Source: Bacillota bacterium
GTDB lineage: Bacteria; Bacillota; DSM-12270; Thermacetogeniales; Thermacetogeniaceae
Direction: 5' to 3'
DNA length: 6,104 nt
Assembly: GCA_030627585.1 (NCBI GenBank)
Contig: DAOURU010000073.1
Coordinates: 1 to 6,104 of the forward strand
Below, one piece after another: positions 1 through 6,059 of the stretch (position 1 is its first letter; every line of letters begins with the position of its first letter). The notes beneath the pieces are model-generated. The model saw only the letters and a list, made by a program, of their open reading frames with translations. It had not been told where the DNA came from and did not search any database. Made by a program: the position numbers and the translations under genes.

Positions 1-1
1 A

Positions 2-1969
2 CTGCGGCGCTTTTTAAACAGCCTCTTCACGGGCGGCTCCCCTGCGGGTCTCCGGCCTGCGTTTTTCCGGGAGACCGCTGCCGCGGAACTCGAAGGGGGG
101 TCTTTTTTTGCAAAAGATGAACTTGAGGAAGCAGTAAGCCTGCTTACAGGACGGCTCCTGCGGAGGCGGGAGATTGCGCGCCTGCTTGGCCTGGGGAGCG
201 GGGCCCAGGGCAAGCGTCTGGCCAGGATTTTGCAGGTATTGTGCCTGGGCGGAAGGATTTTCCTGCTTCCTGCCCTTCTTCCCCGCAAGGGGAATCTGGT
301 GCGCTGCCAGCGCTGCGGCTGGGAGGGGATCCCCCGTGCGAGGGCCTGCCGGAGCTGCGGCAGCGAGGGGTGCTGTGTTTGCCCGGAATGTTTGATCATG
401 GGGGGATTGAGTCTTTGCGAGCCTCTCTACACCGCGGAACAGACCGAAGCCGGTCTTTCAGCGCCTGTCCCGGCGCCCGGCTTCTTTGCCCGGCTTGCCC
501 CGGTGCTGGGGATTTTCCTTGATCAAGAAGCTTTCCCGTTTCAAAGTAAGGAGAAATGCGGGAGACTTTTTTGCCGCCCGCTCAATTTTCAGGCCCCGGA
601 TTCCGTCCTGCCGGGCCGCCCCTGCAGGGCAGTAGATTTTTGGAGCTCGAATTTCAAGCCCGGACCGGGGCGGCTCGATTTGCCGGATTTGCAAGAAACG
701 GCAGCGGGATTGCAAGAAGCGGCAGCGGGATTGCAGGCAACGGGAGGGCGCGGGAAAAATAAGGGGCCGGGCTTAGAACGGGAAAAAGAGCAAAAGGTGC
801 GTTTTCGCCTGGAGGTTAACTTTACCGCCCCGCAGGAGGCTGCCGTCCGCGCCCTGCTGCGGTTCGAAGCAGAGGCGGATCCTGACCGGGAATGCCTTGT
901 CTGGGCCGCCTGCGGGGCCGGGAAAACGGAGGTTGTTTTCCCGGCGATCGGCCAGGCGCTGGCCGGGGGGAAGAAGGTGCTCTTTGCCACGCCCCGGCGG
1001 GACGTCGTGCTGGAAGTGGCGCCCCGCCTGGCGCGGGCGTTTCGGAATCAGCAGGTCTCTGCGCTTTACGGAGGGAGCGGAAATCAAAGCAGGAAAACCC
1101 CTTTAGTTGTTGCAACGACCCACCAGACCCTGCGGTTCTGCGGGCACTTTGATCTGGTGATCCTCGATGAAGGGGACGCCTTTCCGTATCCGGGGAGCAG
1201 GATGCTTTACTATGGGGTGGCGCAGGCGCGCCGGCCCGGCGGGAAGGTCATTTACCTTACGGCGACTCCCGAGAAGCGGCTTCTGGACCGGGCGCGGCGC
1301 GGTATAGTTGACATAATTAAGATTCCCGCCCGGCCGCACGGTTTCCCGCTGCCGGAGCCCCGCTTTTTAAGGATTCAGCCCCTGCGCACAACCCCGCGGG
1401 GGCGCGTCCTTCATAGGGATCTTCTTGCTTTAATCAAAGAAACCGTAACAAGGTTCAGGGCGCGAATTTTTCTCTTTGTCCCCACGGTAGAGCTTGCAAG
1501 GACCGTAGGGGAGGCTCTGCGCGCAGCCGCAGGAAAACCCCCTTTAGAAAATTTTTCGCCCAACTGGATTGAGTGGAGCCATGCCGGGGACGAGGGCCGT
1601 TGTCAGAAAAGGGAGCGCTTTTGCGCGGGAAAGTTTCCCGTCTTTGTGACTACAACCATTATGGAGCGGGGCGTGACCGTGCCCCGGGTCCACGTTTTCG
1701 TTTTAAATGCGGATCAAGCTGCTGTTTTTGATACACCTACCCTCGTTCAGATCGCCGGACGCTGCGGACGGAGCCCTTCTTATCCTGCCGGGGAGGTCTG
1801 GTTCCTCGCTCCCCGCGTGAGCCGGGAGATGGAGGAGGCGCGGGCGCAGATCCGGGCCTTGAATGCCGAGGCCTTTCGTGCCGGTTTTTTGCGTCCCGGT
1901 TATCCTTCCGAGTTGCAGGAGATTCTAAAGAAAGAGACAGGGAGTCATGGTCTTAAGGGATTTTGTTGA
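2..1969 (+). CDS. comFA: ComFA-type DNA-uptake helicase (5' end outside window)
   Basis: Late-competence superfamily 2 helicase thought to power import of single-stranded transforming DNA at the cytoplasmic face of the membrane. The frame is open from base 2 with no stop, and the 76 codons before the first candidate start (TTG 230) read as ordinary protein, so the gene is partial; 655 residues are visible. Visible-residue positions: cysteine-rich zinc module 102-130 (CxxC at 102/105, 116/119, 127/130 plus C124 and C125), a poorly conserved linker about 160-255 containing a short repeat, Walker A GAGKTE 305-310, Walker B DEGD followed by AFPY 389-396, motif III TATP 420-423, motif V region TTIMERGVTVP 551-561, and motif VI QIAGRCGRS 583-591. 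The zinc module plus helicase core with an AFPY tail after the DExD box is characteristic of ComFA. It is longer than B. subtilis ComFA (about 460 residues) because of its N-terminal part and linker. It overlaps comFC by 23 nt. Confidence 0.92.
   Translation: MRRFLNSLFTGGSPAGLRPAFFRETAAAELEGGSFFAKDELEEAVSLLTGRLLRRREIARLLGLGSGAQGKRLARILQVLCLGGRIFLLPALLPRKGNLVRCQRCGWEGIPRARACRSCGSEGCCVCPECLIMGGLSLCEPLYTAEQTEAGLSAPVPAPGFFARLAPVLGIFLDQEAFPFQSKEKCGRLFCRPLNFQAPDSVLPGRPCRAVDFWSSNFKPGPGRLDLPDLQETAAGLQEAAAGLQATGGRGKNKGPGLEREKEQKVRFRLEVNFTAPQEAAVRALLRFEAEADPDRECLVWAACGAGKTEVVFPAIGQALAGGKKVLFATPRRDVVLEVAPRLARAFRNQQVSALYGGSGNQSRKTPLVVATTHQTLRFCGHFDLVILDEGDAFPYPGSRMLYYGVAQARRPGGKVIYLTATPEKRLLDRARRGIVDIIKIPARPHGFPLPEPRFLRIQPLRTTPRGRVLHRDLLALIKETVTRFRARIFLFVPTVELARTVGEALRAAAGKPPLENFSPNWIEWSHAGDEGRCQKRERFCAGKFPVFVTTTIMERGVTVPRVHVFVLNADQAAVFDTPTLVQIAGRCGRSPSYPAGEVWFLAPRVSREMEEARAQIRALNAEAFRAGFLRPGYPSELQEILKKETGSHGLKGFC
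689..745. repeat. 21-bp in-frame tandem repeat in the comFA linker
   Basis: Two adjacent 21-bp units (689-709 and 710-730) differ at one base and encode LQETAAG and LQEAAAG. A third, decayed unit starts at 731 and encodes LQATGG. The unit is a multiple of three, so gain or loss of a copy would keep the helicase in frame. It lies between the zinc module and the helicase core, where length variation should be tolerated. Confidence 0.85.
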
Positions 1970-2720
1970 CATAATTCAAGAGTTCCTCTTTTCACCCGGA
2001 TCTGTTTGCCCCTTGTGCGAAAGGCCAGGGGCCTCACGGCAGTTGTGCCCGACCTGTTTGCAGGCCTGGGCGGCGCTTGCACAGGGAATGGAAATTTGCC
2101 CCCGCTGCGGCCGCTTCAGGGCGATTTCGCAGACGGGTGGACTCTGCCGGGACTGCCGGGCGGAGGAGCCGCCGTTTGTCCTTGCGCGGGGGGTCGCGCC
2201 TTACGAAGGGCCTGTACGCGATGCCCTTTATCTCTATAAATTTGCGGGAAAACAGGAGCTGGCCTCCCCTCTCGGGATTTTGACGGCCGCCCTTGTCAAG
2301 GATCTCTTTCCCTCCCGTGAGCTTGCGGGGATCGTTCCGGTTCCCCTGCATCCCAACCGGGAAAAGGAGCGCGGGTTTAATCAGGCTGCCCTGCTTGCGG
2401 CGGTCATCGCCCGGGAGCTGAGGCTTCCTCTCGTTGACAGGGCTTTGCTCCGCGCCAGAGAGACGACCAGCCAGACTACTCTCTCGCGTGCGGGCCGCAG
2501 GGTAAACCTGGCCGGTGTTTTTACGGCCGGTGAAGACGCTGCCCGGCTCCGGGGGAAAGGGGTGCTGCTCGTAGACGATGTTTATACAACCGGCGCCACC
2601 GCCGGAGAATGCAGCCGCACCCTCAGAGCAGCCGGGGTCCCCTTTGTTTATGTGGCAACCCTTGCTACTGCAGTAATCAGAGAACAAAGCGAGCAGGAGG
2701 CAAACCAAATTGGAAATTAG
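1947..2720 (+). CDS. comFC: ComFC-family phosphoribosyltransferase-fold competence protein
   Basis: 257 residues, the usual length for the ComFC/GntX family, needed with ComFA for natural transformation. N-terminal double zinc ribbon: cysteines 21/24 and 34/37, then 51/54 and 67/70. The type I phosphoribosyltransferase domain follows, with family-typical YKFAGK at 97-102, the PVPLHPNREKERGFNQA block at 131-147, and the PRPP-binding motif VLLVDDVYTTGAT at 206-218 with its paired aspartates D210 and D211. ATG 1947 is the only start that keeps the first zinc pair: the frame has a stop at 1926 and no other start codon between. The Shine-Dalgarno GGGAG sits only 2 nt before the ATG, so initiation probably depends on ribosomes finishing comFA (23-nt overlap). 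B. subtilis places comFB between comFA and comFC; here there is none. Confidence 0.95.
   Translation: MVLRDFVDIIQEFLFSPGSVCPLCERPGASRQLCPTCLQAWAALAQGMEICPRCGRFRAISQTGGLCRDCRAEEPPFVLARGVAPYEGPVRDALYLYKFAGKQELASPLGILTAALVKDLFPSRELAGIVPVPLHPNREKERGFNQAALLAAVIARELRLPLVDRALLRARETTSQTTLSRAGRRVNLAGVFTAGEDAARLRGKGVLLVDDVYTTGATAGECSRTLRAAGVPFVYVATLATAVIREQSEQEANQIGN
2695..2700 (+). promoter_or_regulatory. Ribosome binding site that fixes the TTG start of the MFS gene
   Basis: A perfect AGGAGG lies inside the end of comFC, 9 nt before TTG 2710. No equally good site precedes the later in-frame candidates, so it supports the non-ATG start and an 11-nt overlap with comFC. Confidence 0.85.
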
Positions 2721-4212
2721 CAGGCTACTGTGTGAGCAGCAAAACTCGATCCCTTCAGAAAACACGGGCCGCACGGGGCATAAGGCTCCCGGCGCTTTCG
2801 CGCACCGCAGGTGGTGGATCCTGGCCAGCATTGCTTTTGGGACCTTCATCTCAGTCGTCAACGCCAGCATTGTCAATGTCGCCCTACCCACCATCTCCCG
2901 TGCGCTGGGCCTTGACCTTCAGGTTTTGCAGTGGGTGATCCTCACTTTTCTCGTGACCGTCTCGGCAACCTTGCTTGTAGCAGGACGGCTTGCGGATTTG
3001 GTTGGAAGAAAGCGGATTTATACAGGCGGGTTCCTTGTTTTGATGGCCGGTTCTTTAATATGCGGCCTCGCTCCCGACTTTCTCGTCTTGCTGGCTGGCC
3101 GCGTCATTCAGGCGCTCGGCGCGGCCATGCCCATGGCCAACGGGATGGCGATTACTATCGCAACCTTTTCTCCGGAAGAGAGAGGCCGGGCGCTGGGCAT
3201 TGTCGGGAGTGTTGTGGCGATCGGCGCTCTTTTGGGGCCTGTGCTGGGGGGATTTTTGGTTGATGTTTTGGGCTGGCGCTGGGTTTTCTTCATTAACATC
3301 CCGCTGGGCACCCTGGCCTTTTTGACCGCCCTGTGGCTCCTTCCTCACGATGCTCCGGCGCACCGCCAGGAAGGATTTGACTATCCCGGCGCCCTCCTTT
3401 TCGCCGTTTCTATTATCATGCTCCTGCTGGCTTTATCCGGAGTCGGGACTTCTCTCTTGCGCTGGGGACTGGCCCTGACAGGGGCGGCTGCTTTTGCGGT
3501 TTTTATCTCGTGGGAAAGAAAGCAGCCCCACCCTCTTCTGGATTTGGAACTGTTCCGTCTTCCTCTTTTCAGCACTTCGCTCGCGGCGGCGTTTATGGCC
3601 TTTTTGTCTATGGCGGGGTTGATGCTGCTCGGCCCCTTTTATTTGGAAGAGGTGCTCGGGTTTCCCCCGTACCAGGTTGGCCTCTTGATGAGCCCGTACC
3701 CTCTGGTAATGGCTGTTACCGCCCCTTTGAGCGGCTGGCTTTCCGACCGCCGGGGCCCCGTCGGCTTGACGACAGGAGGGCTTTTGCTTAATATTCCGGC
3801 TCTTCTTTCACTTGGTTTTTTAGGAAGCGAGGCTTCGTATTTGGATATTGCCCTTCGCCTGGGGATACTGGGCCTGGGAATGGGGATGTTTCAGTCTCCG
3901 AATAATAGTACTGTGATGGGTTCGGTCCCCTCGATGAAGTTGGGTGTGGCTGGAGGGGTTAACGCCCTCGTCCGCAATATCGGGATGATTATTGGGACTG
4001 CCGTTGTCGTCCTGTTGTTTTCGAGCGTCCGGCAGGCGCACCTGAAGGGGGTTATCCAACCCGCGCCGGCGCAGCAAGTGGCCGCCTTTTTACACGGGTG
4101 GCAGGCGGTATTCATTTTTGCTGCCGGAGCGGCTGCGCTGGGGGTAGTCTTTTCAGCCGTGAGGGCGCGGGTGATTTCCCAAACTCCGAAGAGGCAGGAG
4201 GTTGTGCAGTAG
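2710..4212 (+). CDS. MFS exporter of the DHA2 (EmrB/QacA) family, 14 helices
   Basis: 500-residue inner-membrane transporter; DHA2 members are drug or metabolite:proton antiporters. Landmarks: helix 1 ending in IVNVALPTI (54-62), motif A LADLVGRK (94-101) between helices 2 and 3, a conserved arginine in LAGRVIQALG (131), motif C GALLGPVLGGF (172-182) in helix 5, and the family-typical WRWVFFINIPLG (189-200). Hydrophobic segments allow about 14 membrane spans, the last near 463-485. The first 36 residues are hydrophilic and probably cytoplasmic. The acidic residue normally found in helix 1 before IVNVALP (D in the DxTIVNVALP pattern) is Asn51 here, which may change proton coupling or substrate choice. 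The gene is coupled to comFC by overlap and to the next gene by a shared stop/start. The substrate cannot be told from sequence, and there is no adjacent regulator or EmrA-type partner. Confidence 0.93.
   Translation: MEISRLLCEQQNSIPSENTGRTGHKAPGAFAHRRWWILASIAFGTFISVVNASIVNVALPTISRALGLDLQVLQWVILTFLVTVSATLLVAGRLADLVGRKRIYTGGFLVLMAGSLICGLAPDFLVLLAGRVIQALGAAMPMANGMAITIATFSPEERGRALGIVGSVVAIGALLGPVLGGFLVDVLGWRWVFFINIPLGTLAFLTALWLLPHDAPAHRQEGFDYPGALLFAVSIIMLLLALSGVGTSLLRWGLALTGAAAFAVFISWERKQPHPLLDLELFRLPLFSTSLAAAFMAFLSMAGLMLLGPFYLEEVLGFPPYQVGLLMSPYPLVMAVTAPLSGWLSDRRGPVGLTTGGLLLNIPALLSLGFLGSEASYLDIALRLGILGLGMGMFQSPNNSTVMGSVPSMKLGVAGGVNALVRNIGMIIGTAVVVLLFSSVRQAHLKGVIQPAPAQQVAAFLHGWQAVFIFAAGAAALGVVFSAVRARVISQTPKRQEVVQ
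4196..4202 (+). promoter_or_regulatory. Ribosome binding site that fixes the GTG start of the DUF1614 gene
   Basis: AGGAGGT lies 9 nt before GTG 4212. The earlier in-frame ATG at 4098 would overlap the MFS gene by 115 nt and add a hydrophilic, Gly/Cys-rich leader unlike the family, so GTG 4212 is preferred. Confidence 0.85.
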
Positions 4213-4847
4213 TGCCCTTCATCTTTTTGATTCTCATGATTCCTTTGTTGCTTTTGCTCCTCTTTTTTAACGTGGCGGCTCTTTCCTTTGCGCGCCTCGG
4301 GCTTTCCCCAGAGGGAGCAATGCTCTTTTTGACGGCTTCGGTGCTGGGAAGCCTGATCAACATTCCCCTTTCCCGCCGCCGCATTGTCCGGGAGCGCCGG
4401 GTGCTCCCTCTTCCCCTTCTTTTCTTTTACTATCCGCCTGTTGTTCAGGAGCAGGTGATCTGTTTTAATGTCGGCGGGGCCGGACTCCCTGTCCTCTTTT
4501 CATTGTACCTCCTGCTCACCAGATCCCCGCTGGCGCCTACATTGCTCGCTCTGATCGTCGTCACTGTTGTGACCAAGCTGATGGCCCGGCCGCAGCCCGG
4601 GGTCGGGATCGTGATGCCTGCCTTTATCCCTCCTTTAGTTGCAGCAGCGGCCGCCCTCCTTTTTGCTCCTGCCGGGCAGTTTGCTCCTGTCGCCTATGTG
4701 GCTGGGACGATGGGGACCCTGATCGGCGCCGATCTTTTGAACTGGCGGGCGATTCAAAACCTGGGGGCGCAAATGGTCAGCATCGGAGGGGCGGGAATAT
4801 TTGATGGTATCTTTTTGGTGGGGATCATCGCGGCCTTTCTCGGGTAA
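4212..4847 (+). CDS. DUF1614 family integral membrane protein
   Basis: 211 residues from GTG 4212, matching the usual size of DUF1614 proteins, which have no established function. Family-like features: an N-terminal membrane helix (2-25), then LSPEGAMLFLTASVLGSLINIPL (split view: LSPEGA 31-36, GSLINIPL 46-53), QVICFNVGG 81-89, GADLLN 172-177, and VSIGGAGIFDGIFL 189-202 near the C-terminus. Six to seven hydrophobic segments are visible, with a positively charged loop RRRIVRERR at 55-63. Its GTG shares one base with the MFS stop codon (TAGTG), so translation is coupled. The pairing suggests co-expression with the exporter, but a joint function is inference. No clear intrinsic terminator follows, so read-through into yvyF is possible. 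Confidence 0.87.
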   Translation: MPFIFLILMIPLLLLLLFFNVAALSFARLGLSPEGAMLFLTASVLGSLINIPLSRRRIVRERRVLPLPLLFFYYPPVVQEQVICFNVGGAGLPVLFSLYLLLTRSPLAPTLLALIVVTVVTKLMARPQPGVGIVMPAFIPPLVAAAAALLFAPAGQFAPVAYVAGTMGTLIGADLLNWRAIQNLGAQMVSIGGAGIFDGIFLVGIIAAFLG

Positions 4848-4865
4848 CGGTTATTTTCTTTGCTT

Positions 4866-4966
4866 TTCTGGAAAAGGGTGGCAGGAAATTTTTTGTTGAA
4901 GGGTTTGTCTTCTTCTGGTATACTAAAAATGGGTCCTGGATCCTTTCCGAGTGACATTTTCCAGAA
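4866..4966. repeat. 10-bp inverted repeat flanking the yvyF promoter
   Basis: TTCTGGAAAA at 4866-4875 and its exact reverse complement TTTTCCAGAA at 4957-4966 lie on either side of the promoter at 4896-4924, 81 nt apart. The left arm also sits in a small self-complementary stretch (CTTTTC-TG-GAAAAG, 4864-4876 region). The match does not extend beyond 10 bp. It could be an operator pair, a long-range RNA stem, a short invertible segment, or chance. Confidence 0.45.
4896..4924 (+). promoter_or_regulatory. Sigma-A-type promoter for yvyF-flgM
   Basis: -35 TTGAAG at 4896-4901, a 17-nt spacer, and -10 TATACT at 4919-4924 preceded by TGG, giving an extended -10 (TGnTATACT). Transcription would start near 4931, leaving a leader of about 78 nt before ATG 5009. 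The leader holds a small GCCC-GAAC-GGGC hairpin at 4971-4982, about 10 nt upstream of the yvyF Shine-Dalgarno. The -10 is not of the sigma-28 type, so this would be the housekeeping input into the flagellar genes. Confidence 0.7.
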
Positions 4967-5008
4967 TTTCGCCCGAACGGGCAGGGTTGAGAGGTGGGGG
5001 TAAAAGAG

Positions 5009-5449
5009 ATGGAATTGCGAAATTGCCCCGACTGCGGCAAGGTATTCACTTTTATAAGCCGCAATCTTTGTCCGGCCTGTATAGAAAAAGAAGAGGCTTC
5101 TTTTAACAAAGTAGAAGAATATCTGGAAGAAAACACCGGGGCTACGATTTCTGAAATAAGCCGGGCCACGGGTGTTGCCGAGGAAAAAATTATTTTTTTT
5201 CTCCGGGCGGGGAGGCTGGTTCCGATAGGCGGGAAGCATCTTTTGGAATGCGAAAGTTGCGGCAAGCCTATTTCGAGCGGTCGTTTCTGTGCGGGGTGCC
5301 AGGCGGTTTTAAGCAGTTCTTTAAGGGAAGCAGGCGCTTCGAGGCCTCCGGCTGAGGAGGAGGCGCCTCTTATCCGGCGCCCGGAGCCGGGCTTGCGTCA
5401 AAAAGGGAAGATGTATACGGCAGACCGCTACCGCAAAACGCGCCGCTGA
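5009..5449 (+). CDS. yvyF: YvyF-type flagellar operon zinc protein
   Basis: 146 residues, matching the 'flagellar operon protein' family typified by B. subtilis YvyF, encoded just upstream of flgM; its molecular role is not firmly settled. Two zinc-ribbon halves are visible: C6/C9 with C21/C24, and C81/C84 with C94/C97. Between them, residues 33-70 are helical; GATISEISRATGVAEEKI followed by FFLRAGRL resembles a winged-helix or MerR-like helix-turn-helix, so a DNA- or protein-binding role is plausible. The C-terminal third (105-146) is charged, Pro/Glu/Arg-rich and probably disordered. ATG 5009 is chosen over GTG 4994 because family members begin right at the NCPxCGK motif and because AGGTGGGGG (4992-5000) lies 8 nt upstream. 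It is preceded by its own promoter and followed by a 229-nt gap before flgM. Confidence 0.88.
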   Translation: MELRNCPDCGKVFTFISRNLCPACIEKEEASFNKVEEYLEENTGATISEISRATGVAEEKIIFFLRAGRLVPIGGKHLLECESCGKPISSGRFCAGCQAVLSSSLREAGASRPPAEEEAPLIRRPEPGLRQKGKMYTADRYRKTRR

Positions 5450-5662
5450 GTTCCTTTTAAAAAAAGCAAATGCGCGGGGAAAGCTGAAGAAAAAAGAGCT
5501 GTTTCACTAAAAACGGCTGGTGCCGAAGGAGACAAGACTCAAGGGACGGTTTCTTTTTTTCGATACTCAAACAAAAAGAAATTATCGGATCGCAAAGTGC
5601 CTGTTGGTTCCTTTGGCGTGCAAATCCGGTTAAAGCAGGAAAAGAAGAGAGGATCAAAAGAG
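5450..5662 (+). other. yvyF-flgM intergenic leader with RNA hairpin potential
   Basis: No convincing gene on either strand. On the plus strand, AGCTGTTT (5497-5504) pairs with AAACGGCT (5511-5518) over 8 bp around a CACTAA loop. Overlapping alternatives exist: CGGC-TGGT-GCCG (5514-5525) and GAAAGCT (5479-5485) with AGCTGTTTC (5497-5505). A second element pairs ATCGGAT (5584-5590) with ATCCGGT (5624-5630), with inner pairs GCA/TGC (5592-5594/5619-5621) and TGCC/GGCG (5598-5601/5615-5618). Several pairs are G-U wobbles, which form only in plus-strand RNA. A seven-T run (5554-5560) is not directly behind a strong stem, so no clear terminator is seen. Its role is unknown; leader regulation of flgM is inference. 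Confidence 0.4.
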
Positions 5663-5678
5663 AAAGGAGGGAACCGCG

Positions 5679-5990
5679 GTGATTGTTTCAAGCCAGCAGA
5701 TACAGGTTGTCCTCCGTTTATACGGAGCCCGGCAGATAAAGGGGCCTCAGGAGCAGCGTTCCCCCGCCGAAGCGCAGGTTGTTCGTGAGGAGGGTGCAGA
5801 TCGGGCGGAGCTTTCGGAAGAGGCGCTTTTTTACCAGGAGGCGCGGAAAGCCGTTCAAGAAGCGCCTGACGTGCGGGAAGAGCGCGTGCGGGAAATTAAA
5901 GAGGCCCTGGTGAAAGGTACTTACGCGGTTCCAGCTGAGACGGTAGCGGAAAAGATGCTGGGGAGGCTTTTGGTTGACCGTCGGATTTAG
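5679..5990 (+). CDS. flgM: FlgM, anti-sigma-28 factor
   Basis: 103 residues, typical for FlgM. It binds sigma-28 (SigD/FliA) in the cytoplasm and blocks late flagellar transcription until the hook-basal body is complete. The N-terminus SSQQIQVVLRLY fits the family's short leading segment. The middle (about 20-40) is polar and likely unfolded in the free protein. The sigma-binding C-terminal region is well preserved: DRAELSEEA 41-49, APDVREERVREIKEAL 62-77, then GTYAVPAETVAEKMLGRLL 80-98, matching the APDVRxxKVxxIKxxIxxGxY pattern. GTG 5679 is preceded by AAAGGAGG (5663-5670) with 8-nt spacing, a strong site. It follows yvyF as in B. subtilis. No good sigma-28 promoter could be confirmed in the gap upstream. 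Confidence 0.95.
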   Translation: MIVSSQQIQVVLRLYGARQIKGPQEQRSPAEAQVVREEGADRAELSEEALFYQEARKAVQEAPDVREERVREIKEALVKGTYAVPAETVAEKMLGRLLVDRRI

Positions 5991-6047
5991 ATGCGGTTGT
6001 ACCCGCAAAACCCGAGAAAAAAGAGAAAAGGAAAAGCTTTATTCTAC

Positions 6048-6053
6048 GGAGGG
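6048..6053 (+). promoter_or_regulatory. Ribosome binding site for the gene at the right edge
   Basis: GGAGGG lies 6 nt before ATG 6060. The frame is also open from ATG 5991, directly after the flgM stop, but that codon has no Shine-Dalgarno, so the start is placed at 6060. Confidence 0.75.
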
Positions 6054-6059
6054 TTGAAG

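Noticed and set aside
230..232. TTG 230 as the start of comFA
   Set aside because: The frame stays open back to base 2 with protein-like sequence, and no Shine-Dalgarno precedes TTG 230.
2034..2894. 286-codon open frame on the minus strand opposite comFC
   Set aside because: It lies opposite a clearly recognisable comFC and MFS start, has low-complexity Arg/Pro/Gly-rich composition, and shows no family motif; a shadow of GC-rich coding.
4098..4211. ATG 4098 as the start of the DUF1614 gene
   Set aside because: It would overlap the MFS gene by 115 nt and add a non-hydrophobic leader; GTG 4212 has AGGAGGT at 9-nt spacing and gives the normal family length.
4863..4894. Terminator after the DUF1614 gene
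   Set aside because: The CTTTT/AAAAG stem is short and A-U only, and the T-run at 4889-4894 is about 12 nt away instead of adjacent.
5486..5518. Minus-strand intrinsic terminator (stem plus CTTTTTTC)
   Set aside because: On the minus strand the stem has a central C-A mismatch that is a G-U pair on the plus strand, and no minus-strand gene leads into it.
5539..5566. Sigma-28 promoter for flgM (TCAA-N16-TTCGATAC)
   Set aside because: Only a partial match to TAAA-N15-GCCGATAT at both boxes; not enough to call without expression data, though a sigma-28 promoter is expected in this region from B. subtilis.
5457..5657. 66-codon minus-strand open frame in the yvyF-flgM gap
   Set aside because: No ribosome binding site or recognisable motif, and it covers the plus-strand hairpins and A-rich stretches.
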